Assembly (NCBI GenBank): GCA_900556345.1
Contig: USOM01000072.1
Location: forward strand, 1 to 5,688
Source: an uncultured Clostridium sp.
GTDB taxonomy: Bacteria; Bacillota; Clostridia; TANB77; CAG-508
Direction: 5' to 3'
DNA: 5,688 bases
The position numbers and the translations under genes are program-made. The notes beneath the pieces were generated by a model that saw only the letters and a program-made list of their open reading frames with translations, made no database searches and was not told the origin of the DNA. Shown here in pieces: positions 1 to 5,688 of the stretch. How positions within the stretch are numbered: position 1 is the stretch's first letter; every line of letters starts with the position of its first letter.

Positions 1-338
1 AATTCATACCTTACGTTTCTTCCTGCTTCTTCTGTGCCTTGTTTATTATTATTTGCATATTTTTTTACATCTATTCTTTTAACATAGTACTTAATATTAT
101 TTACTTTGCAGTAATTTACAACATATTCTTCGTCAGAAATTGCTTCTTCTCTTATTAAATGATTTACGTGGCATACTATTAATTCAAATTTAAGCTCTTC
201 TTTTAAGTCTTTTAAAATATCTAACATACAAATTGAATCTGGTCCGCCTGATACTCCACATATTATTTTATCATTTTCATTTATTAAATCATATTTTTTT
301 ATTGTATTTAAAACTTGTTCTTTTAACATATTAATCAT
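1..338 (-). CDS. tilS: tRNA(Ile)-lysidine synthetase TilS, N-terminal part (cut by the left window edge)
   Basis: TilS uses ATP to attach lysine to C34 of the CAU-anticodon tRNA-Ile, so that the tRNA reads AUA and accepts isoleucine; it is a cytoplasmic enzyme and usually essential. About 112 N-terminal residues are visible. They carry the PP-loop pyrophosphatase motif SGGPDS (about residues 30-35, preceded by ICGV), the family motif HVNH (57-60) followed by LIREEA, a DEEYV stretch, and EEAGRNVRYE near the edge. Together these are diagnostic of TilS rather than of other PP-loop enzymes. The C-terminal substrate-binding domains lie outside the window. Three in-frame ATGs (339-341, 336-338, 327-329) could start it. 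The middle one is chosen because an AGAGGA ribosome binding site at 343-348 sits at the best distance. The start overlaps the dnaB stop, so translational coupling is likely. Identification is confident; the exact start is not. Confidence 0.93.
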   Translation of the reverse strand, partial: MINMLKEQVLNTIKKYDLINENDKIICGVSGGPDSICMLDILKDLKEELKFELIVCHVNHLIREEAISDEEYVVNYCKVNNIKYYVKRIDVKKYANNNKQGTEEAGRNVRYE

Positions 339-348
339 CATATCCTCT
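331..348 (-). promoter_or_regulatory. dnaB stop / tilS start overlap with internal ribosome binding site
   Basis: The last codons of dnaB contain an AGAGGA Shine-Dalgarno-like stretch (343-348) followed by the string ATGATGATTAATATG, in which the dnaB TAA (331-333) is embedded. Two in-frame tilS ATGs precede the stop and one follows it. With GAGG as the core pairing site, the ATG at 336-338 has about 5 nt of spacing, the one at 339-341 is too close and the one at 327-329 is rather far. Such an overlap usually means that terminating ribosomes re-initiate on the next gene. Choice of the middle ATG is inference. Confidence 0.6.
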
Positions 349-1668
349 TGCAAGATTTACAAATTTTGTATAATTTCCCATCCATAATAGTTTTACTGTT
401 CCTGTTGAACCAGCTCTGTGTTTTGCAATTATTACTTCTGATATGTCTTTTTCTTCGCTGTCTGGGTTGTAATAGTCATCTCTATATAAAAACATAACAA
501 TATCGGCATCTTGCTCTATTGATCCAGATTCACGAAGGTCAGAAAGCATTGGCCTATGGTCTGGTCTTTGTTCAACCGCTCTTGATAGCTGTGAAAGTGC
601 AATTACTGGCACATTCAATTCTTTTGCAAGTATTTTTAAAGATCTACTAATTTCTGCAATTTCCTGCTCACGGCTTCCATTTTTTCTGTTATTGCTTCCT
701 TGTATAAGCTGAATGTAATCTATTACAATTAAGCCAATATTTTTTTCCATTTTAAGTTTTCTACATTTGGTTCTTATTTCCATTATTGAGATACCTGGTG
801 TATCATCTATATATATTCCAGAATCTGAAATTGGACCTACTACACTTGCAAGTTTGCTCCAATCATCTTCTTCTAGTTTACCTGTCATTATTTTGTTACT
901 ATCAACCATTGCCTCAATACATAAAATTCTGTTTACTAATTGGTCTTTTGACATCTCTAAGTTAAATATTGCAACAGGTGTATTTGACCTTATAGCTGCA
1001 TTTGCGGCAATATTTAGGGCAAATGCTGTTTTTCCCATAGCAGGACGTGCTGCAATTAGTATTAAATCTGAACCATGTAATCCTGCAGTTTTGTCATCCA
1101 AATCCACAAAGCCTGTCGGAACACCTGTTATTTTAGATTTCTGATTATATAGTTCCTCTAACTTAGTAAAACTTTCTATTAATACATCTTTTATTGGTGT
1201 ATAACTTTTTTGATTTTTATTTTGTATTATATCAAAAATCTTCTTTTCAGCGCCTGCCATTATATCTTCGACATCTTCTGTTGGATTATATCCTAAATCG
1301 ATTATTTCATTTGCAGTTTTTATTAGTTTTCTTAAAGTTGCCTTTTCCTCAACAATGTCTATATATTTTTGAACATTTGCAGTTGTTGGAACTTTGTCTG
1401 GTAGTATCGCCAAATATTCAAATCCACCAACTTTTTCAAAATTTCCCATTGATGATAATTCATCTTTTACTGTTACTAAGTCAACTGGCTCTGACCTATT
1501 ATATAGATTTACTATTGCCTCAAATATTAATTTGTTGTCTTCTCTATAAAAGCTATCTTCCCTTAATTTTTCTACTGCTGCCATTACCGCATCACTATCT
1601 GTTAGCATACTTCCTATTACTGCTTGCTCTGCTTCTATGTCGTGTGGTGGTATTTTTCCTAGTTCCAT
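331..1668 (-). CDS. dnaB: Replicative DNA helicase DnaB (DnaC in Bacillus nomenclature)
   Basis: This is the hexameric ring helicase that unwinds DNA at the replication fork, moving 5'-3' on the lagging-strand template and contacting primase. At 445 residues it has the usual family length. The N-terminal helical domain opens with the typical PPHDIEAEQAVIGSML. The RecA-like domain carries Walker A ARPAMGKT (207-214), the catalytic glutamate in NLEMS (E238), Walker B in LIVIDYIQL (D317), the SQLSR/RPMLSDLRESG region (about 359-382) and the C-terminal KHRAG arginine-finger region (416-420). There is no intein, which is worth noting because dnaB often hosts one. The ATG at 1666-1668 is preceded by an AGAAAGGAAG ribosome binding site (1676-1685). 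It lies downstream of rplI, with a palindromic repeat in the gap, and overlaps the start of tilS. No promoter of its own was seen, so it is probably transcribed from the rplI promoter. Confidence 0.98.
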   Translation of the reverse strand: MELGKIPPHDIEAEQAVIGSMLTDSDAVMAAVEKLREDSFYREDNKLIFEAIVNLYNRSEPVDLVTVKDELSSMGNFEKVGGFEYLAILPDKVPTTANVQKYIDIVEEKATLRKLIKTANEIIDLGYNPTEDVEDIMAGAEKKIFDIIQNKNQKSYTPIKDVLIESFTKLEELYNQKSKITGVPTGFVDLDDKTAGLHGSDLILIAARPAMGKTAFALNIAANAAIRSNTPVAIFNLEMSKDQLVNRILCIEAMVDSNKIMTGKLEEDDWSKLASVVGPISDSGIYIDDTPGISIMEIRTKCRKLKMEKNIGLIVIDYIQLIQGSNNRKNGSREQEIAEISRSLKILAKELNVPVIALSQLSRAVEQRPDHRPMLSDLRESGSIEQDADIVMFLYRDDYYNPDSEEKDISEVIIAKHRAGSTGTVKLLWMGNYTKFVNLARGYDD

Positions 1669-1675
1669 CTTTCAG

Positions 1676-1685
1676 CTTCCTTTCT
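1676..1685 (-). promoter_or_regulatory. Ribosome binding site of dnaB
   Basis: AGAAAGGAAG lies 7 nt before the dnaB ATG. It begins 4 nt after the end of the palindromic repeat, so a fully folded repeat hairpin would stand right next to it without including it. Confidence 0.75.
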
Positions 1686-1689
1686 TTTC

Positions 1690-1734
1690 GAAATGGGGAC
1701 GGTTCCTTTTTGAAAAAGGAACCGTCCCCATTTC
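1690..1734. repeat. Perfect 45-bp palindrome (22-bp arms, 1-nt centre), REP/MITE-like
   Basis: The left arm (1690-1711) and right arm (1713-1734) are exact reverse complements around a single G at 1712; each arm contains AAATGGGGACGGTTCC and runs of T or A at the centre. Allowing one bulged base at 1689, pairing extends by four more T-A pairs. The arm core is much more GC-rich than its surroundings. The element fits almost exactly between the rplI stop and the dnaB ribosome binding site, and without it the gap would be about 25 bp. GGGGACGGTTC palindromes of this type are, to my recollection, dispersed repeats in Bacillota and linked to REP-associated tyrosine (Y1) transposases; that link is not shown here. 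In mRNA it would form a very stable hairpin. There is no T-run after either arm, so it is not a standard intrinsic terminator. Confidence 0.85.
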
Positions 1735-1738
1735 AAAA

Positions 1739-2185
1739 TTATTCTCCAATAACATCTACCTTAACTGTTCCTACTACACCCTCATATAATTTTATTTGAA
1801 CATTTGTAGTTCCAAGTAATTTTATTGCATCTTTTAATTCTATTTTCTTTTTGTCAACTTTGATGTTGTATTCTTTTTCAAGTTTTTCTGCAATTTCTTT
1901 GCTTGATACTCCTCCAAATACCTTTCCGTTTTCTCCTGCTTTTACTTTAAATTTTAGTCTTATTTTTGACATTTTGTCAGCTTGTTTTTCAGCTTCTTCT
2001 TTTTCTACGTCTTTTTTATATTGTTCTGATTCTTTTTTTGATTTTAGTTTTGCTAGGTTACTATTTGTCGCTTCTACTGCTAGGTTTTTGGCAAATAAAT
2101 AGTTTCTTGCATATCCATCTGATACATTTATTATTTCATCTTTTTTTCCTATTGATTTTATGTTTTCTTTTAGTATTACTTTCAT
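1739..2185 (-). CDS. rplI: Large-subunit ribosomal protein bL9
   Basis: bL9 binds 23S rRNA near the base of the L1 stalk and helps keep the reading frame. The 148-residue protein has the normal length and two-domain plan. The N-terminal RNA-binding domain begins MKVILKENIKSIGKKDEIIN and holds the family signature with VSDGYARNYLFAK (about 21-33). A long charged connecting helix follows (about residues 42-75, rich in K and E). The C-terminal domain contains GKVFGGVSSKEIAE and KKKIELKDAIKLLG. The ATG at 2183-2185 has a strong AAGGAGGTA ribosome binding site at 2192-2200. A promoter lies upstream, after the gdpP terminator, so rplI is probably the first gene of an rplI-dnaB-tilS transcript. Nothing is missing or unusual in the protein. 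Confidence 0.98.
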   Translation of the reverse strand: MKVILKENIKSIGKKDEIINVSDGYARNYLFAKNLAVEATNSNLAKLKSKKESEQYKKDVEKEEAEKQADKMSKIRLKFKVKAGENGKVFGGVSSKEIAEKLEKEYNIKVDKKKIELKDAIKLLGTTNVQIKLYEGVVGTVKVDVIGE

Positions 2186-2191
2186 TTTGTT

Positions 2192-2200
2192 TACCTCCTT
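2192..2200 (-). promoter_or_regulatory. Strong ribosome binding site of rplI
   Basis: AAGGAGGTA is a near-complete match to the anti-Shine-Dalgarno sequence, 6 nt before the rplI ATG. It is the strongest ribosome binding site in the window, as expected for a ribosomal protein gene. Confidence 0.9.
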
Positions 2201-2235
2201 ATTTTTGCTCGATACTCGTTATATATTATCATACT

Positions 2236-2263
2236 TTTATAAAAATTTCTATACATATCACAA
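2236..2263 (-). promoter_or_regulatory. Candidate sigma-A promoter of rplI(-dnaB-tilS)
   Basis: A TTGTGA -35 box (2258-2263, 4 of 6 consensus) is separated by 16 bp from a TATAAA -10 box (2236-2241, 5 of 6). This predicts a transcription start near 2229 and a leader of about 44 nt. A second possible -10, GATAAT at 2225-2230, has a poor -35 partner. The region is so AT-rich that chance matches are common. A promoter is nevertheless expected here because the preceding gene ends in a clear terminator. Only the exact boxes are uncertain. Confidence 0.5.
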
Positions 2264-2270
2264 AAAATTC

Positions 2271-2302
2271 AAAAAAGGCAACTATGTTTTACCATAATCG
2301 CC
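2271..2302 (-). terminator. Intrinsic terminator of gdpP
   Basis: Directly after the gdpP TAA, the minus-strand RNA can form a 10-bp stem, GGCGAUUAUG with CAUAGUUGCC (two G-U pairs), closed by a 6-nt GUAAAA loop. Six U residues follow, and a second U-run comes shortly after. This is a standard rho-independent terminator and it separates gdpP transcription from rplI. Confidence 0.88.
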
Positions 2303-4321
2303 TTAATTTTCATTCTCCTCAAAATACTCGCCAATTCTCTCTTTAAGTTCTTCCTTAACCTCATCCATACTTTTACCCTCAACTTGGGCTCCGGCCAAAG
2401 TAATATGACCTCCTCCGCCCATTTTCTCAAGAATAACTTGGACATTAATGTCACCAATAGAACGTCCGCTAATAGTAATTTTTTCTCCATCATTTCCTAA
2501 AACAAATGATGCTGTAATATTTCCTATTGCTAAAAGTTGGTCAGCTGATTTTGCACAAATTATATTTGCTTCTTTGTCATTTTCATTGTATGTTGCAATT
2601 CCTATTGTATCATTTACAATTTCTGTTGTTTTAATAATTTCTGTAATTTTCTTATAAGTTTCTAAATCGCTTTGGAACCATTTTTTAACACGAATTATAT
2701 CAACTCCACATTTTCTTAAATATGCCGCTGCCTCAAATGTACGTACTCCTGTTTTAAATGTAAAGTTTTTAGTGTCCATCATAATTCCTGCATATAGCAC
2801 TTCTGCTTCTATTTTCTTTAATTTAGTTGTAATTTGTGTATATTGTAATAGTTCTGTTACAAGCTCTGCTGCAGAAGATGCATATACCTCGTGGAATGTA
2901 AGTATGCTTTTTGTAATAAAGTCTGGACTTCTTCTATGATGGTCTATTATGGCTACTTGATTTGTTTTCTCTAACAATTCAGGTGCTTCAACATAGCTTG
3001 TTTTGTGAGTATCTACCACTATTAATAATGTTTTTTGTGTTATTTTTTCTTCTGCAACTTCTTTGTTTATTATAACATCTTTATATTCTTCATCCTCATC
3101 TAAACTTTTTTGTATATTTCCAAGTGCCATTGTGTTTGTATTTGCAACTATATATGATGGCTTTCCTAGGTTTGTTGCTAATCTATACATTCCTATTGCA
3201 GAACCTAGTGCATCTATATCTGCATTTACGTGTCCCATTATCATTACTTGGTCATTTTCCTGTATTAATTCTTCTAAGGCGTGTGCAACAATTCTAGCTT
3301 TTACTTTAGTTCTTTTTTCCACTTCTTCTACTCTTCCACCAAAGAATTGATATTTTCCATTTTGCCTAATTGCTGCTTGGTCTCCACCACGTCCAAGTAC
3401 TACATCCATTGTGTTTAATGCTGATTGATATTTTTCTTTGTCTGTTTTGCCCTCATTTGATATTGCTATACTTAAAGTAAGCTGTGCTCTTCCTTTTATG
3501 TTGATATCTTTTATGGTATCAAGTATATTAAATTTATTTTCTTTTATTTTTTCTAGATATTTTTGCTCAAATAAATATACAAATCTATCTCTATCTGATT
3601 TTACAACTATTCCTTCTGTTTCGCTTGTCCAGTCATATATTGCTTTTTCTATTTCTGCAATTATTCCTGGTCTTATGTCCATATCTATTGCTTGCATGGT
3701 TTCTTCGTAGTTGTCTATCATTATTATTCCAACACAACTTTTTGAATCATTGTATTCTTTTTGAAGTTTTAGATTGTCTGTTTCATCAATAAAATATAGT
3801 ATCATCATATATTTGTTTTCTCTTTTTCTTTCATGATTTCCAGACTTTACAAACTCTCCAAGTATTTTATAAGTTTTGTTTTCTATTTTTAAACTTCTTA
3901 TTATTGATTTGTCTTTTTTATCTTCTCTTGCATTTATTTCTGTATTTATGTTATCTAATAAATCACTTATATATCCATTTATATCTATATTTGCAAATTC
4001 TGATACAAATTTTGTACTTCTCCATACTATGTTTCCATCTGTTTCGACTATTATTAATGGAATTGGTGAATATATTAAACTGTTTTTTGCAGCTGAATTT
4101 ACATTTAGTGTTAGGTCTTGTAAGTGCTGTGATATTTCACTTTTTCTCTTGTTATTTGCAAAATATGTGTATCCTAAAATTGCTATAAATAGTATTATTG
4201 CTGGTATTATGAATTTTGGATTTTGCGTACATATTGCTACTAATAAAATGAATATAATTACTAGATATATCTTCGTTCTTGATACTAAACTATCAAATAA
4301 TTTTCTATTACTACTTTGCAA
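2303..4321 (-). CDS. gdpP: Cyclic-di-AMP phosphodiesterase GdpP (membrane-anchored PAS/degenerate GGDEF/DHH-DHHA1)
   Basis: GdpP hydrolyses the second messenger c-di-AMP to pApA and so influences potassium and osmolyte balance, cell-wall stress and beta-lactam tolerance. From the TTG start it has 672 residues, close to the usual family length. Two N-terminal membrane segments (about 18-31 and 37-54) anchor it. A PAS-like sensor follows (about 80-180; heme-binding in studied homologues). Next comes a degenerate GGDEF domain (about 195-330, ending GRGGDQAAIRQNGKYQFFGG). The catalytic DHH domain shows GHVNADIDALGSAIG (H364, D368, D370), VVDTH (435-439) and DHH (460-462). DHHA1 has SGRSIGDINVQ and GGGGH (635-639). 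All catalytic metal ligands I can place are present. An in-frame ATG at 4424-4426 would start inside the upstream gene and before the promoter. The TTG at 4319-4321 has an AAAGGAG ribosome binding site (4330-4336) and is preferred. A terminator follows the stop. Confidence 0.95.
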   Translation of the reverse strand: MQSSNRKLFDSLVSRTKIYLVIIFILLVAICTQNPKFIIPAIILFIAILGYTYFANNKRKSEISQHLQDLTLNVNSAAKNSLIYSPIPLIIVETDGNIVWRSTKFVSEFANIDINGYISDLLDNINTEINAREDKKDKSIIRSLKIENKTYKILGEFVKSGNHERKRENKYMMILYFIDETDNLKLQKEYNDSKSCVGIIMIDNYEETMQAIDMDIRPGIIAEIEKAIYDWTSETEGIVVKSDRDRFVYLFEQKYLEKIKENKFNILDTIKDINIKGRAQLTLSIAISNEGKTDKEKYQSALNTMDVVLGRGGDQAAIRQNGKYQFFGGRVEEVEKRTKVKARIVAHALEELIQENDQVMIMGHVNADIDALGSAIGMYRLATNLGKPSYIVANTNTMALGNIQKSLDEDEEYKDVIINKEVAEEKITQKTLLIVVDTHKTSYVEAPELLEKTNQVAIIDHHRRSPDFITKSILTFHEVYASSAAELVTELLQYTQITTKLKKIEAEVLYAGIMMDTKNFTFKTGVRTFEAAAYLRKCGVDIIRVKKWFQSDLETYKKITEIIKTTEIVNDTIGIATYNENDKEANIICAKSADQLLAIGNITASFVLGNDGEKITISGRSIGDINVQVILEKMGGGGHITLAGAQVEGKSMDEVKEELKERIGEYFEENEN

Positions 4322-4336
4322 AATAATTTCTCCTTT
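4319..4336 (-). promoter_or_regulatory. gdpP ribosome binding site and TTG start codon
   Basis: AAAGGAG (4330-4336) stands 8 nt before TTG (4319-4321), and translation from there gives the expected short cytoplasmic lead into the first membrane segment. The only upstream in-frame ATG (4426) lacks an appropriate ribosome binding site and precedes the promoter. TTG starts lower initiation efficiency, which may limit the amount of this phosphodiesterase. Confidence 0.8.
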
Positions 4337-4352
4337 ATTTTCAAATACATAT

Positions 4353-4381
4353 ATTTTACCGCAATTTGAGGTATTTGTCAA
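4353..4381 (-). promoter_or_regulatory. Sigma-A promoter of gdpP
   Basis: A perfect TTGACA -35 box (4376-4381) lies 17 bp from a TAAAAT -10 box (4353-4358, 5 of 6 consensus). This predicts a start near 4346 and a leader of about 25 nt to the TTG. It is the best promoter match noticed in the window. Its -35 box falls inside an inverted repeat (4368-4397), which could give a DNA-binding regulator access to it. Confidence 0.8.
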
Positions 4382-4404
4382 ATCGGACAAATACCTCTTT
4401 TTTT
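4368..4404 (+). terminator. Perfect 12-bp inverted repeat with plus-strand T-tract (plus-oriented terminator and/or operator)
   Basis: GAGGTATTTGTC (4368-4379) and GACAAATACCTC (4386-4397) are exact reverse complements around a 6-nt spacer. Seven T residues (4398-4404) follow on the plus strand. Read in the plus direction this is a textbook intrinsic terminator, yet no plus-strand gene precedes it. Read in the minus direction, the direction of all genes here, it follows the ATPase stop by 9 nt but lacks a U-run, so it should not terminate that gene well. It covers the gdpP -35 box and lies upstream of the predicted start, so it is absent from the gdpP mRNA. It may stop antisense transcription, act as an operator, or both. 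Confidence 0.6.
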
Positions 4405-4406
4405 CT

Positions 4407-5688
4407 CTATATACAAAATACAGCATACAATGGTACAGATTTTATACCATCTTCCATTCCGAAATTTTTTTCTGAAATTCTAATTCCATATTTTGGATTA
4501 AATTTGTTCATATATAAGTCTAAACTTCGTGATTTTGTACGGATACTTGATTTTACTTCAATTGGTACTATTTCTGTTTCTTTCTGTATTATAAAATCTA
4601 TTTCTGCTTTTCCATCAGATTCCCAATAATATGCATCATAACCTTTTATCCTTAATTCATTTGCTACATAATGTTCTGTAAGTGGCCCCATTGATATCAT
4701 TGTTGGCTGTGTATTTAAGTCTATTTGATATAATGGATATCTTGCTTTATTAACAAAAAGCCCAACATCACTCATATATAATTTAAATGATGTTAAATCT
4801 TTATGCATCTCTAGCGGTATTTCTGGTTTTACCCTATATATTTGATTTACTATTCCGCTATTTTTTAACCATAATATAGCTTCTCCAAATATACTTGATG
4901 TCCCACCTTTTGAAATTACTTTATATTGAAATTTTTGATTTTCTTTTGCAAGCTGCACAGGTATTGAATCAAATGCTGAAATTATTCTATTTGATAACCC
5001 ATTATCTGCATATTTTGTCATATCTCTTTCATATGATGATAAAATTTCAGCTTGTATATCTATAGCTGCTATTGTTTTTTGTTCATCTAAATATGTTTCA
5101 ACAACTTCAGGCATCCCTCCAACCACTAAATATGTTCTATATAGTTTTAAACATAATTCGTGTATGTCTTTATCCATTTTCTCATTTTTTTCATAATGAT
5201 TTTCTATTTCTTTGATTAAATTTTCTCTATTTACAGCTATTAAAAATTCTTTAAATGATAACGGATACATATTTATCATTTGAACTTTACCAACAGGAAA
5301 AGAATAATTCTTTCTATTTATTGCTATTCCAAGTAACGAGCCTGCTGCAATTATATGATATTCTTTTGCATCTTCATAAAAATATTTTAATGCTGTTAAT
5401 GCTCTTTCATTAGCTTGTATTTCGTCAAAAAATATCAGTGTTTTTTCTGGTAATATTTTTTCACCGTAAAATAATTCGAGTTTATTTATTATATATTTTG
5501 CATCTATATTTTCAGATATCTGCGAACTTATTTCTTGATTTGTTTCAAAATTTACATATATCAAATTTTCATAATGTTCTTTTCCGAATTTTTTTATTAT
5601 ATATGTTTTTCCAACTTGCCTCGCTCCGTGAACAATTAACGGTTTCCTATTTTGAGATTTTTTCCAATTTATCAATTCTTTTATTATT
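4407..5688 (-). CDS. AAA-type ATPase with C-terminal DUF4143 domain (5' end outside the window)
   Basis: This belongs to the AAA_14/DUF4143 family of ATP-binding proteins, common and often accessory in bacteria and archaea; the cellular role is not established. The ATPase part has Walker A GARQVGKT and Walker B LIFFDEIQ about 60 residues later, followed by the typical AAGSLLG. A middle helical region contains YLVVGGMPEVVETYL. The C-terminal DUF4143 part has LYMSDVGLF, EHYVANELR and a PD-(D/E)XK-nuclease-like pattern, AEIDFII then IEVKS. A TTG at 5673-5675 could nominally start it, but there is no good ribosome binding site. The frame also stays open to the edge (IIKELINWKK), matching how the family usually begins, so the real start is probably beyond 5688. 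About 427 residues are visible. It stops 86 bp before the gdpP start. Base composition resembles its neighbours, so no recent transfer is obvious. Confidence 0.88.
   Translation of the reverse strand, partial: IIKELINWKKSQNRKPLIVHGARQVGKTYIIKKFGKEHYENLIYVNFETNQEISSQISENIDAKYIINKLELFYGEKILPEKTLIFFDEIQANERALTALKYFYEDAKEYHIIAAGSLLGIAINRKNYSFPVGKVQMINMYPLSFKEFLIAVNRENLIKEIENHYEKNEKMDKDIHELCLKLYRTYLVVGGMPEVVETYLDEQKTIAAIDIQAEILSSYERDMTKYADNGLSNRIISAFDSIPVQLAKENQKFQYKVISKGGTSSIFGEAILWLKNSGIVNQIYRVKPEIPLEMHKDLTSFKLYMSDVGLFVNKARYPLYQIDLNTQPTMISMGPLTEHYVANELRIKGYDAYYWESDGKAEIDFIIQKETEIVPIEVKSSIRTKSRSLDLYMNKFNPKYGIRISEKNFGMEDGIKSVPLYAVFCI

Noticed and set aside
1690..1734. Palindrome as the rplI terminator
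   Set aside because: No T-run follows the stem in either direction, and dnaB downstream has no evident promoter of its own; a repeat element fits better, though partial attenuation is not excluded.
767..1799. Long plus-strand open frames opposite dnaB and the rplI-dnaB gap (767-1144, 1194-1799)
   Set aside because: They are antisense to a clear dnaB gene, have low-complexity Leu/Phe/Ser-rich translations, no recognisable domains, and the second one simply reads through the palindrome.
2200..2222. Short CGAG direct repeat in the rplI leader as an operator or riboswitch piece
   Set aside because: Only four bases repeated, without any longer symmetry or structure; expected by chance.
1851..2346. 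Plus-strand open frames opposite rplI (1851-2102, 1966-2346)
   Set aside because: Shadows of rplI and its upstream region; the hydrophobic composition follows from reading an AT-rich, Lys/Glu-rich gene backwards.
2269..2493. Small minus-strand frame overlapping the 3' end of gdpP
   Set aside because: Out of frame with a conserved gdpP C-terminus and covering the terminator; no supporting ribosome binding site or family likeness.
2448..4629. Several plus-strand frames opposite gdpP and the ATPase gene (for example 3063-3350, 3876-4475, 4366-4629)
   Set aside because: All are antisense to confidently identified coding sequence and look like compositional by-products.
5673..5675. TTG as the true start of the ATPase gene
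   Set aside because: No good ribosome binding site is visible, the frame is open to the window edge, and the upstream residues continue the usual family N-terminus.

Overview
The window is strongly AT-rich. It reads as a chromosomal housekeeping segment from a low-GC Bacillota, probably a clostridial lineage and possibly an uncultured gut one. The evidence is the gene set and order (gdpP, rplI, dnaB), GGAGG-type ribosome binding sites, sigma-A-like promoters and T-tailed intrinsic terminators. Species cannot be fixed from the sequence alone.

Every supported gene is on the minus strand, so the genes read from high to low coordinates. First comes a fusion of an AAA-type ATPase with a DUF4143 domain (5688 to 4407), whose true start lies outside the window. 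An 85-bp gap follows, holding a perfect 12-bp inverted repeat and a near-consensus promoter. Next is gdpP, the membrane-bound cyclic-di-AMP phosphodiesterase, which most likely starts at a TTG at 4321 and ends at 2303. It is closed by a clear intrinsic terminator. A new promoter then starts rplI (ribosomal protein L9, 2185 to 1739), followed by dnaB (replicative helicase, 1668 to 331). The last gene is the start of tilS (tRNA-Ile lysidine synthetase), which overlaps the dnaB stop and runs off the left edge. A perfect 22-bp-arm palindrome, probably a small REP/MITE-like repeat, fills the rplI-dnaB gap.

There are thus two or three transcription units: the ATPase gene (possibly reading through), gdpP on its own promoter and terminator, and an rplI-dnaB-tilS operon. 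They serve second-messenger turnover, translation, replication and tRNA modification. No mobile element with its own transposase, CRISPR array, rRNA or tRNA gene was seen. No gene-free stretch exceeds about 120 bp. The non-routine features are the palindrome, the inverted repeat overlapping the gdpP -35 box, and the accessory ATPase immediately upstream of gdpP. I see no convincing new biological system here.
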